Below are positions 18,490 to 25,805 of a stretch of 64,000 bases of DNA, piece by piece (positions within the stretch are counted from its first letter, which is position 1; every line of letters starts with the position of its first letter). The translations under genes were made by a program, and so were the position numbers. The stretch is from JAGLON01 sp041394985. GTDB lineage: Bacteria; Zixibacteria; MSB-5A5; GN15; JAAZOE01. The notes under the pieces were generated by a model. The model did not search any database. It had not been told where the DNA came from and worked only from the letters and a program-made list of their open reading frames with translations. The stretch covers positions 310,001 to 374,000 of the forward strand of contig JAWLBI010000001.1 of NCBI GenBank assembly GCA_041394985.1, read 5' to 3'.

Positions 18490-19425
18490 ATGAGATCCCG
18501 ATATGTCATACCTGTCACCGCGGCGTTTCTTACCGCCGCATCACCGTTTCTGGCCCTCATACCCGTGATCGGGTATTTGCTCCAGATCGTGACCGCGCTG
18601 GCCGTCATGATGGCCGTCGTGGAACAACGGGTGTGGTATGTCATCGGCGGTTTCATTGTCGCCATTATCCTGGGAAGTCTGGTGTTAGGTTCCATAAAGC
18701 CGGTGTCGTATCTCCTGCCTGAATTATGCCGCGATATCATCGCGCCGCTGCTGGCCGGCGTCGCGATAAATCAGGGGCGCCGGGCAGGTGTCGCCTTTAT
18801 TGTCGCCTCATTGGCCATCGCTGTCGCCATGCTCTGGTACTATATACAGACGGCCGATATCATGGCGGCCGGATTCACGAAGTTTGCGGATATGGCAGAG
18901 AAGGCAATCGTGTCGACTTTCCAGGCACAAGGCTATGGAATCGAAACAATAAATGGCGCCCGCGATAAAATCGAAATGGGGTTGCGGATGGTGAATCACC
19001 TGACGCCCGGCATGCTGATCATGTCAGGGATGATACAAGTGTTTATCGCCTTGATCCTCATTGAATGGTATTATCTGCGGCGCGACAGTTACTTCCCCGG
19101 ATTCGGATCGTTCCTGTACTGGAAGATCCCGGAATATCTGCTGTATATTTTCGGTGTTGCGCTGATAGTCCGACTCGCGTTCGATGGATACAATCGAATG
19201 ATTGCCGATAACATCCTGCTTATCCTGTCCATCGTCTACTGCGTAACCGGGCTGTCGTTCATGGAACATCTGCTGCGGAAACTGCGCATGCCGATGTTTT
19301 TGAAAGTCGTCTTTTATATCGGGATGCTCATCACGGGGCTGGCCGGATTTATTCTGGCGGCAGTGATCGGGCTGTTCGACAGCTTTTTCGATTTTCGGAA
19401 AACAAAAGCGCACACCTTAGGGTAA
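18490..19425 (+). CDS. DUF2232 (YybS-like) integral membrane protein
   Basis: A 311-residue polytopic membrane protein with about eight hydrophobic segments. The first four are in residues 5-115, then a soluble loop of about 45 residues (TADIMAAGFTKFADM...), then four more. The loop-plus-TM arrangement and its place between rpsR and rplI match DUF2232/YybS proteins, which lie in the same ribosomal operon in many bacteria. The molecular function is unknown; it resembles substrate-binding subunits of small-molecule importers in topology only. Confidence 0.75.
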   Translation: MRSRYVIPVTAAFLTAASPFLALIPVIGYLLQIVTALAVMMAVVEQRVWYVIGGFIVAIILGSLVLGSIKPVSYLLPELCRDIIAPLLAGVAINQGRRAGVAFIVASLAIAVAMLWYYIQTADIMAAGFTKFADMAEKAIVSTFQAQGYGIETINGARDKIEMGLRMVNHLTPGMLIMSGMIQVFIALILIEWYYLRRDSYFPGFGSFLYWKIPEYLLYIFGVALIVRLAFDGYNRMIADNILLILSIVYCVTGLSFMEHLLRKLRMPMFLKVVFYIGMLITGLAGFILAAVIGLFDSFFDFRKTKAHTLG

Positions 19426-19452
19426 GTAAAATAGCGAAAGGAAATAGATGTC

Positions 19453-19899
19453 ATGAAGGTGATATTAACCGATGATTTAGCCAAAGTGGGAAAATGCGGA
19501 CAAACCGTGAATGTGAAAAGCGGTTATGCTCGCAATTTTCTGATCCCCCGCAATCTAGCCATTCCCGCGACCAAAGGGAATCTGCGCTCGATTGAAAATG
19601 TCATGAAGGAAAAAGATCTCCGCGACAAGAAACGTCGCCGGGGAGCCGAGAAGATTCGCGATGACGTCGAAAAATTGACGCTCAATACGCAGCTCGCGGT
19701 CGGCGAGGAAGACCAGGTGTTCGGTTCCGTCACGACCCACAACATCGCCGATATGATTAAGGAAGCCGGCGTCGCCGTCGAGCGCCGCTGGATTCAGCTT
19801 GACGAGCCGATCAAGGCGCTCGGCGTGTACACGATCAAACTCAGAATCGATAAGGAAGTGGAAGCGAACGTCAAGCTCATAGTCGAAAAGAAAGCGTAA
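19453..19899 (+). CDS. rplI: Large ribosomal subunit protein bL9
   Basis: A 148-residue bL9. The N-terminal domain MKVILTDDLAKVGKCGQTVNVKSGYARNFLIPRNLA is diagnostic, the central helix (40-75) is Lys/Arg/Glu-rich, and the C-terminal domain carries FGSVTTHNIADMI. It is last of the ribosomal group, followed after 4 bases by the nuclease gene, so the two are co-transcribed. Confidence 0.96.
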   Translation: MKVILTDDLAKVGKCGQTVNVKSGYARNFLIPRNLAIPATKGNLRSIENVMKEKDLRDKKRRRGAEKIRDDVEKLTLNTQLAVGEEDQVFGSVTTHNIADMIKEAGVAVERRWIQLDEPIKALGVYTIKLRIDKEVEANVKLIVEKKA

Positions 19900-19903
19900 G
19901 CGC

Positions 19904-20410
19904 ATGGGGATGGTTGAAATCCAGATCGACGGTCTGGCGATGGACCTAGTGTCCAATTCCCCGGTCGTTGTCCTCGCCTCGGAAGAACTCAATAAGGTTC
20001 TGCCTATCTGGATAGGTCACAACGAGGCTTGGGCGATCGCCATGGAAATTTCCGGGCTTGGTTCCAAGCGGCCGTTGACCCATGATTTATTTAAAAACGC
20101 TGTTTTGGCTTTGGGCGGCAAAATTGAAAAGGTCGAGATCACCGAGTTGAAAGAGCAGACGTTCTATGCGCGCCTGCACATCAAACTCGGCGATAAACAC
20201 ATCGACCTCGATGCGCGCCCCTCCGATTCGATTGCCCTTGCGCTCAAGGCGCAGTGTCCGATTTTCGTGAACGAGGAATTGTTCATCAATCAGGAGGACG
20301 AACAGGAAGACGGCGAACAGAAGAAGATGCCGCCATCCGGACCGCCGGAATCGCTGGCCGATCGCCTGAAGAAGATCGACCCGGAAGATTTCGGCAAGTA
20401 CTCGCTGTAG
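19904..20410 (+). CDS. Bifunctional nuclease (BFN/DUF151) family protein
   Basis: A 168-residue protein with the BFN domain at 1-130: ASEELNKVLPIWIGHNEAWAIAME, LTHDLFKNAVLALGGKIEKVEI, and the signature DARPSDSIALALKAQCPIFVNEEL. Plant members show DNase and RNase activity in vitro; bacterial function is not settled. The tail is Glu/Lys/Pro-rich, and no UVR motif is seen at the end. It is the last gene of the pth-rplI operon, closed by a terminator. Confidence 0.9.
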   Translation: MGMVEIQIDGLAMDLVSNSPVVVLASEELNKVLPIWIGHNEAWAIAMEISGLGSKRPLTHDLFKNAVLALGGKIEKVEITELKEQTFYARLHIKLGDKHIDLDARPSDSIALALKAQCPIFVNEELFINQEDEQEDGEQKKMPPSGPPESLADRLKKIDPEDFGKYSL

Positions 20411-20487
20411 AGATATCGGATTGGACAGACAGGCTGTGCGAGCGGACCGAATGGGTGCGCCGCATGGATACCAGTCTATCAATATCA

Positions 20488-20519
20488 GGCAGGTCGCACC
20501 CGCGGCCTGCCCTTTTTTA
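20488..20519 (+). terminator. Intrinsic terminator of the pth-rplI-BFN operon
   Basis: GGCAGG and CCTGCC, with an inner CGC/GCG, form the stem and are followed by six T, about 80 bases after the last stop. Confidence 0.8.
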
Positions 20520-20936
20520 ATGCAAATTCACGGTATTTTCGACCCCAAAATCAAACTTATACGAGGGATAAGTTGTTGCGGCATAACAGAAATGTGTTTT
20601 TGCCCCGAATTTTCGTATGTCGTTGGCATGTCAAATCTTATCATCCCTATACGTTGGTTTCGCAAAAATGCCCCTTGTGGGACAATATCTTATCCCTCGG
20701 ATAGGAAAAAATTTTTTTGCGATTTTTCGCATTCGGGCGCACGGATAGAATCTCCTTTATATATAGGAGTAGTGATGCGAATCAGCAGCGAAGTTGGTGC
20801 GAAAGTGGAAATAAGTTTGGCGGGATGACAAATCGAGTACCGGTCTATCATCCGATTTTCAGAAAATAATCTATGCCAGCGTAAAATCTAAATGTTATAT
20901 TGTTATTTCAATGATTTAATATTTATAGAGCTGAGA
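20520..20936. other. AT-rich spacer before the SRA-HNH gene, with an 11-bp inverted repeat
   Basis: No gene is supported. CGAGGGATAAG (20562-20572) recurs inverted as CTTATCCCTCG (20689-20699), 116 bases apart. The meaning is unknown. Confidence 0.4.
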
Positions 20937-21635
20937 ATGAAAGATCAAATTATATCTTTTCGAGAAATGTGTGATAATGAGAATATTCAGACTCTACAAA
21001 GGGGGATGAATTATCGGTTAAACGCAAACTATTCTGTTATTCTAATGTCGCAAAGATCAAATGCCCCCTACAATGACAAAATCTGTGATGATGGTATTAG
21101 TATTGAGTATGAAGGACATGATCTGCCAAAGACAAAAGATTGCCAATTTCCCAAGAAATTTGATCAGCCGAGGACTACAATGTCTGGCAAATTGACGCAA
21201 AATGGGAAATTTGCAAAAGCAGTAGATGATTATAAGAACGGAACAAGAAAACCTGAAATTATTCGTGTTTATGAAAAACTAATCTCTGGAGTATGGTCAG
21301 AGAAAGGTTTTTTTAATCTTGTTGACTATACATTCGTGAAGGGCGACAACAACCGCAAAGTATTTATTTTTAAATTATCTGAAACAGATTTCGATATTGG
21401 GGGAAGTGATTGCAAAAGGAAAACTTTAAAAACACGTTCGAGAATTATTCCAAGCGAGATAAAAAAGGAAGTCTGGATTCGAGACAAAGGAAAATGTGTT
21501 ATATGTGGGGCTAAAGATGAACTTCACTTTGATCATGATCTCCCCTATTCCAAAGGGGGAACCAGTATAACCGCAGATAATGTACGCATACTTTGTGCAC
21601 GTCACAATCTCCAAAAGTCTGATAAGATAGAGTAA
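20937..21635 (+). CDS. SRA-HNH modification-dependent (type IV-like) restriction endonuclease
   Basis: A 232-residue protein. Residues about 15-145 match the SRA/YDG modified-base-reading fold: GMNYRLNANYSVILMSQRS, ISIEYEGHDL, QNGKFAKAVDDYKNG and VYEKLISGVWSEKGFFNLVDY. An HNH nuclease follows at about 165-232: CVICGAKDELHFDHDLPYSKGG...N...RHN, with paired Cys and the catalytic His in HFDHD. Such fusions cut DNA carrying 5-methyl- or hydroxymethylcytosine. No methyltransferase lies beside it, as expected for type IV. The start MKDQIISF is favoured; an in-frame ATG 45 bases upstream would add a hydrophobic lead. The DNA is AT-richer than its neighbours, suggesting acquisition. Confidence 0.8.
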   Translation: MKDQIISFREMCDNENIQTLQRGMNYRLNANYSVILMSQRSNAPYNDKICDDGISIEYEGHDLPKTKDCQFPKKFDQPRTTMSGKLTQNGKFAKAVDDYKNGTRKPEIIRVYEKLISGVWSEKGFFNLVDYTFVKGDNNRKVFIFKLSETDFDIGGSDCKRKTLKTRSRIIPSEIKKEVWIRDKGKCVICGAKDELHFDHDLPYSKGGTSITADNVRILCARHNLQKSDKIE

Positions 21636-22114
21636 TCGGCTCCCGGGTGGCCCATCGGCGGCGGACTGACATCGTGCGGAATGCGCGAAAACACACCCTG
21701 CCCTCGAAGACTCGGGCACCCTTACCGAGAGGGGATGAAGAGACAAGAGCAGATTCCTCGTCGCTCGCCTAAGAAGGCATCGCTTCTCGGAATGACGGTA
21801 AGAAAGAAAACTCGCCAAAGATTCCCAAGGCAGAGCCTTGGGTTACACAGGTAACATCATTGGCAAGTGCCTGTCGCATAAATCCTGAGATCGCGACGCC
21901 CTATGAAGGGCCCGCGATGACTCGTGCATGTAATAGGTTTTTCAACACGCCCTGGAAAGGAGGGGGAGTAGTGTGTGCTGATTCAATCTTTTGTGCTTTA
22001 TGCAGATATCCTGAGATTGCCACGTCGCTGGTTCGCCCAGGCGGACGCGCCTCTCGCAATGACTGGTGCTTTGTTAGGTTATTCACCTAACTTGGTTGCT
22101 GGGCGTTACATAAC
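21636..22114. repeat. Intergenic repeat cluster (families G, E, H, F)
   Basis: This spacer holds ACACACCCTGCCCTCGAAGA plus a degenerate CTTACCGAGAGGGG arm (21690-21735), matching 29484-29530. It also has an inverted copy of the ATTCCGAGAAGCGATGCC element (21746-21800, matching 10238), CCCAAGGC/GCCTTGGG (21824-21842) and two copies of the CCTGAGATTGC...CGCAATGAC element (21883-21950, 22005-22062). A 76-codon ORF at 21860-22090 is built from these repeats and is not called. Confidence 0.8.
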
Positions 22115-22146
22115 AAAAAGCCCCTCGTATTGTTGAGAGGCTTTTT
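22115..22146 (-). terminator. Intrinsic terminator of greA
   Basis: On the minus strand AAAAAGCCTCTC pairs with GAGGGGCTTTTT, ending in a T run 22 bases after the greA stop. Confidence 0.85.
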
Positions 22147-22167
22147 CAAGTCTATTAGATTAACAGA

Positions 22168-22644
22168 CTATTCGATTTTCGTGATTTTGTATTTCAGGAC
22201 ACCGGCCGGGACTTTAATATCAACGACATCGCCGACTTCCTTTCCGCGCAGCCCCTTACCGATTGGCGACTCTATCGAGATACAATTATTCTTGATATCG
22301 GTCTCTTCCGGCGATACCAGCGTGTACGTTTCTTCCTCGTCGTCATCGAGATCGACAATCGTGACTTTGGCGAACAAATATGCTTTCCCCTTGGCGACGT
22401 CATCCCGCCTGATCACCTTGACTCGGGACAGCTTGAATTCAAGCTCTGCTATTTGCCGCTCGATGTGCGTCTGCGCTTCCTTGGCGGCGTGGTATTCGGC
22501 ATTTTCCGACAAATCGCCCATCTCCATCGCCCGCTTGATTTCGGCGACGATTTCCGGCCGCTTGGTGTATTTCAGGTGATGCAGATCTTGTTTCATTTTT
22601 TCGAGTCCTTCTTCGGACACGTAGACTTCGTTTGAGTTTCCCAT
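22168..22644 (-). CDS. greA: Transcription elongation factor GreA
   Basis: A 158-residue Gre factor that enters the RNA polymerase secondary channel and stimulates cleavage of backtracked RNA. The N-terminal coiled coil carries the acidic tip GDLSENAEYHAAKEAQ (Asp and Glu that position Mg). The C-terminal FKBP-like domain ends SIESPIGKGLRGKEVGD and VKYKI-like strands. The internal DLDDDEEETYTL loop is more acidic than usual. It is monocistronic with its own terminator. Confidence 0.96.
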   Translation of the reverse strand: MGNSNEVYVSEEGLEKMKQDLHHLKYTKRPEIVAEIKRAMEMGDLSENAEYHAAKEAQTHIERQIAELEFKLSRVKVIRRDDVAKGKAYLFAKVTIVDLDDDEEETYTLVSPEETDIKNNCISIESPIGKGLRGKEVGDVVDIKVPAGVLKYKITKIE

Positions 22645-22760
22645 ACTACCTCGTCTTCGGGTTCAAAAGTATGCCGTCAAAATAGTCACGGAAGGCCGCG
22701 ATGTCAAGTTTTGCCGGTCGAGCCGCACAGGATGGTACGCGGTTTTCAGCTTTATCGCGG

Positions 22761-23648
22761 TTAAAAATAGTACAACAGTAACAGCGACGTGCCCAGCCAG
22801 AGCAGGACGGTCGTTAATATCGGACCGTCGGTGAGGAGAATCCGCGTCGGCGATCCGCCCTTATTTTCGCGGTGAATCAGATAGTAATATCGGAAGATAC
22901 CGTAAATGACAAAAGGAATGGTCAGGTATAAATAATCGGTCCCCAGCCGTTGCCTGACATCGGGAGAGATAACATAGATGAGATAGCAGACTAAAACGGC
23001 AGGAGTTACGATAGAGATGAGCTGATCCAGAAAATAGGTGGAATACTGCTCGAGGATTTTCCGATGATTCTTGCCGCCGTCTTCGAGTAGTACCATTTCG
23101 TGGCGGCGTTTACCGAGGGCCAGAAACATCGCCAAAAGGAATGATGTAATCAACAGCCAGCCGGAGAAATCGACATTGATAACGAGCGCTCCGGCCAGGG
23201 CTCGGAGCACGAATCCGGTGGCGATGCTCATGACATCGATCAGCACGATATGCTTGAGCCAGAACGAATACAGAATATTCAGGATAAGATATCCCAGGGC
23301 GGTCAGGAAAAATCCGAAGTGTAAGAACCATGCCCAGGTCAGTGATCCGGCGCCGAGAAGTATTGCAATGACTACAGCCGTTCCGGGAGTGATTCGCCGC
23401 GCGGCAATCGGGCGATTGGCCTTGCCCGGATGCCGCCGATCGGCCTCGGCATCGGCGATATCATTAATGACATACACCGTCGATGAGAGCAGGCAGAAAA
23501 TCAGCGTCGCGATGAGGGCATCGACGACATTGGCGGTCTGCAGGGCATGCCCGGAAAAGATGAGCCCGGCCAGGACAATGCCGTTTTTAACCCATTGATG
23601 GGGGCGGAGCAGTTGAAAGATATCGCGCATCATAGATAAGGATAACAT
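22761..23648 (-). CDS. UbiA-family prenyltransferase, decaprenyl-phosphate phosphoribosyltransferase-like
   Basis: A 295-residue polytopic membrane protein of the UbiA superfamily with about eight or nine TM helices. The first Asp motif is NDIADAEADRRHPGKANRPIA, with the HP.K..RP pattern that distinguishes 5-phosphoribosyl-1-pyrophosphate:polyprenyl-phosphate transferases (Rv3806c type) from quinone enzymes. The N-terminal RPHQWVKN is also characteristic. Members supply polyprenyl-phosphoryl-ribose or arabinose for the cell envelope. The partner epimerase (DprE1/E2) is not in the window. Start ATG 23648 is used; ATGs 15 and 18 bases later are possible. Confidence 0.85.
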   Translation of the reverse strand: MLSLSMMRDIFQLLRPHQWVKNGIVLAGLIFSGHALQTANVVDALIATLIFCLLSSTVYVINDIADAEADRRHPGKANRPIAARRITPGTAVVIAILLGAGSLTWAWFLHFGFFLTALGYLILNILYSFWLKHIVLIDVMSIATGFVLRALAGALVINVDFSGWLLITSFLLAMFLALGKRRHEMVLLEDGGKNHRKILEQYSTYFLDQLISIVTPAVLVCYLIYVISPDVRQRLGTDYLYLTIPFVIYGIFRYYYLIHRENKGGSPTRILLTDGPILTTVLLWLGTSLLLLYYF

Positions 23649-23689
23649 AACGCTATTTTCTTGCGGCGTAAAGAGTAAAACGATAAAAA

Positions 23690-24145
23690 TTACTTGCCGG
23701 GAAAAACTGTGTGATCTTTATCAAACCAGACAATGTGGAAAATGCTATCTCGGTCGAAAAAGCCAATAATTCGAGGTTGCCTATCTATTGCGAATTGATA
23801 AGGGGGGTAATCATGAAAACACTTGGTATGACAGTTCACTGATGCCTGATTCCAACTGAATGGATGTGCATGATAATCATGGAATCTTTCTATTTCACCC
23901 CAAGTTAAGTTTGATAAATTGGTAAGCCTTTGGATGAATTTATGCCAAATTTTATCATTGGTTATATTTCCAGGCTTATATTCCTTGTTTTGTAGATCGC
24001 AGTCTAAAAAGGAAAAGACTGGTTTTTGTTGGTGATATGGAATAGACTTCTTAAGTTGTTGATAATCAGGAGTCTTCCCGGATTTTTTTAAGTGTATTGT
24101 CGGTTTTGGGGTTTTGTCTTTCTTTTTACCCATTTTGCTTATCAT
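23690..24145 (-). CDS. Putative toxin of the Panacea toxin-antitoxin pair
   Basis: A 151-residue protein of no family I recognise. The first 50 residues are Lys-rich (MGKKKDKTPKPTIHLKKSGK). The C-terminal 100 are compact, with WGEIERFHDYHAHPFSWN, HDYPPYQFAIDRQPRIIGFF and IVWFDKDHTVFPGK. The ending (F.IVWFD..H..F) resembles RelE/MqsR-like RNase folds in pattern only. It starts inside the Panacea gene, overlapping its end by 20 bases, the tight coupling expected of a TA pair. The first ATG (MISKMGKKK) is used; an ATG four codons later is possible. Confidence 0.55.
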   Translation of the reverse strand: MISKMGKKKDKTPKPTIHLKKSGKTPDYQQLKKSIPYHQQKPVFSFLDCDLQNKEYKPGNITNDKIWHKFIQRLTNLSNLTWGEIERFHDYHAHPFSWNQASVNCHTKCFHDYPPYQFAIDRQPRIIGFFDRDSIFHIVWFDKDHTVFPGK

Positions 24146-24587
24146 ACATCTTTGTATAAAAACTTTTTAATTCCGGAACAGGAATTTCATTATTATAACC
24201 CTTCTTAAAGTTGTCTTTCCAGGGTGATTCGCTATGAGTCATACTCACCAAAGCAGTCGCAGAAAAGTCATTAAATATTAAGAATAGCTCTTTTAAGTAT
24301 TTAAGCTGGCCTTTTTTAAGTCTCTCCTCAATATTGCTAACTGATTTAGGAATCGGTAGAGAATCGTAACCGTGCTTTTTAAAGCTATGGTATACATTGG
24401 AAACAACAGGTCCGAACTCCCAAGCCTCAATAGGATCAAAAAAAAGTCTTTTCCCAAAATTAACTAAATGCCATGCCTGTGCATAATAAAGCAGTTTCTG
24501 CATTTTTAAATTAGTAATGGAATCACCGTTATCGGCACCCCATTTAATAAACATCTTTGCCACTTCTAAGGCACTTATCATACGCAT
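24126..24587 (-). CDS. Panacea-domain (DUF4065, SocA/GepA-like) antitoxin
   Basis: A 153-residue Panacea protein. The hallmark is at the N-terminus: ALEVAKMFIKWGADNG, TNLKMQKLLYYAQAWHL, then FDPIEAWEFGPVVSNVYHSFK, and SATALVSMTHSESPW near residue 110. Panacea proteins act as antitoxins against diverse unrelated toxins in hyperpromiscuous TA modules, and SocA acts as a proteolytic adaptor. The antitoxin-first order, AGGAGAG ribosome binding site and an upstream palindrome over the -10 support a self-regulated module. The DNA is AT-rich. Confidence 0.85.
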   Translation of the reverse strand: MRMISALEVAKMFIKWGADNGDSITNLKMQKLLYYAQAWHLVNFGKRLFFDPIEAWEFGPVVSNVYHSFKKHGYDSLPIPKSVSNIEERLKKGQLKYLKELFLIFNDFSATALVSMTHSESPWKDNFKKGYNNEIPVPELKSFYTKMYDKQNG

Positions 24588-24599
24588 ATAAACTCTCCT

Positions 24600-24616
24600 G
24601 TACTATTATATAGTAC
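24600..24616 (-). promoter_or_regulatory. Palindromic operator over the -10 of the Panacea TA promoter
   Basis: GTACTAT and ATAGTAC flank a 3-base spacer, a 7-bp inverted repeat. It contains a perfect minus-strand TATAAT (24605-24610) about 18 bases before the antitoxin ATG. Autoregulation by the antitoxin or the complex is inferred. Confidence 0.55.
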
Positions 24617-24925
24617 TCGGTTCGTTTTTAATATCAATTCACTATTTAATACGAATTGCCATACAAGAAAAGTAAAACTTGTAAAGAGCTTTCTTCTTTA
24701 AGTATACCCTTTATATGTTAAATAGATGTAAATTTATTGGAATTGTCAATAGAAATTTCCCCAGAAATTTGCATTTGTATCACATTTTTAGGCATTTGGC
24801 AGTGCAAATTTTACGCAGATGGGTTGAAATTTGGGGCAAAATCGCTGCCCTGTTTCAGGTTATACTCGGGGAGGCCGACATTATCTGATATACCGGAAGA
24901 GTAAAAACCCTTCAAAGGAGAAGTT

Positions 24926-25378
24926 ATGGAAAATATGGCCCCTCCTACCATGCAGCCGCCGACAATGGCTCGCCCTCAGGCCGTCCGCGCGACCTGGGCC
25001 GACGCCGAACGCGGCTCGCGCCTCCTGGCGGCGATTATCGATGCAGCTATCGTATTTCTTATTTATGGCATCGCCTTTTCCATCAACGAACCGATGTTCG
25101 TCCCGTTCGGTATCATCGGGCTAGTGGCATATCAAGGCTATTTGCTGACGGTTTTCGGTCAGACGATCGGCAAGAAAGTAATGAATATAAAGATCGTGAA
25201 AATAGACACGGATGAAAATGGCGGATTCGTGACGAATTTCTTACTCAGATTTCTGCTGAACGCCATCCTTGGCTTTATCCCATTATATGGGCTGGTCGAT
25301 GTGTTGTTCATTTTCCGGGATGATCGCCGCTGTATCCACGATATGATTGCGGGAACGCGCGTGGTATCCGAGGTTTAG
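24926..25378 (+). CDS. RDD family membrane protein
   Basis: A 150-residue RDD-domain protein. A Pro/Met-rich soluble N-terminus (1-28) precedes ERGSRLLAAIIDAAIVFLIYG (first TM with the R..D positions of the family). The second TM is followed by QTIGKKVMNIKIVKID, then a third TM and RCIHDMIAGTRVV. RDD proteins are small transporters or assembly factors of unclear role. AAAGGAG lies a few bases before the ATG. Spacer 24617-24925 shows no other gene. Confidence 0.9.
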   Translation: MENMAPPTMQPPTMARPQAVRATWADAERGSRLLAAIIDAAIVFLIYGIAFSINEPMFVPFGIIGLVAYQGYLLTVFGQTIGKKVMNIKIVKIDTDENGGFVTNFLLRFLLNAILGFIPLYGLVDVLFIFRDDRRCIHDMIAGTRVVSEV

Positions 25379-25410
25379 TATCACATTTATATTTTCTTTG
25401 AAAAAAAATC

Positions 25411-25438
25411 TTGACTTTCGGTGAAACATTTCTACATT
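25411..25438 (+). promoter_or_regulatory. Candidate sigma-70 promoter of the ABC exporter leader
   Basis: TTGACT (25411-25416) and TACATT (25433-25438) are 16 bases apart. Transcription would begin near 25445, about 360 bases before the first exporter gene, giving a long leader. Confidence 0.5.
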
Positions 25439-25493
25439 GAACTCGTTAACCGAAAAGTTGATTTGTTACATTAACCGCAACCGGAGAAACTTG

Positions 25494-25541
25494 ATGAGCA
25501 AGTTTATCCAAAACTTAACGCTCTTGGGTATCATCAGCTAA
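25494..25541 (+). CDS. Leader peptide ORF 1 (15 aa) upstream of the ABC exporter
   Basis: ATG with GGAGA six bases upstream encodes MSKFIQNLTLLGIIS and then TAA. The 3' end is inside a perfect 8-bp hairpin (TTGGGTAT 25524-25531, ATACCCAA 25542-25549). Right after that comes AAAAGGAG, the ribosome binding site of a second short ORF. The arrangement resembles a translated leader controlling downstream structure. There is no protein homology to judge; expression is inferred from the ribosome binding site alone. Confidence 0.45.
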   Translation: MSKFIQNLTLLGIIS

Positions 25542-25568
25542 ATACCCAAAAGGAGTACCACGACTAAT

Positions 25569-25646
25569 ATGACTAATCAGATTACATATTTGATTCAGGT
25601 ATCGTGCTCTCTTGAGGCGGTCCAGCGGTTGCGGAGGTTACTGTAG
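25569..25646 (+). CDS. Leader peptide ORF 2 (25 aa) upstream of the ABC exporter
   Basis: ATG, preceded by AAAAGGAG 13 bases away (rather long spacing), opens a 25-codon frame. It begins MTNQITYLIQ and ends with an Arg/Leu-rich stretch (VQRLRRLL) before TAG. The intrinsic terminator begins 38 bases after its stop and the exporter genes follow. Short leader ORF, terminator, heterodimeric ABC exporter is the layout of B. subtilis bmrB-bmrCD, where stalling on the leader releases termination. Confidence 0.4.
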   Translation: MTNQITYLIQVSCSLEAVQRLRRLL

Positions 25647-25683
25647 CAGACTATACGTAAGTATACATACAGGTAAAATCACG

Positions 25684-25720
25684 ACCCGCCGGATCGAATC
25701 GCAGTCCGGCGGGTTTTTTA
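25684..25720 (+). terminator. Terminator or attenuator before the ABC exporter
   Basis: CCCGCCGGA (25685-25693) and TCCGGCGGG (25705-25713) form a 9-bp stem followed by six T. It lies between the leader ORFs and the exporter genes with no obvious second promoter, so it is a candidate attenuator. Confidence 0.8.
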
Positions 25721-25805
25721 TTCAATATTGATTCACTAACTCCGTCGTACTGCACCACTTACTAACACTCCGCCGGGTCGCGGCGGTAAACAACGGAGTT
25801 TTGCA

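Noticed and set aside
21860..22090. 76-codon plus-strand ORF (MASACRINPEIATPYEG...)
   Set aside because: It is made of two copies of the family-F repeat plus spacer, and related copies elsewhere do not keep the frame.
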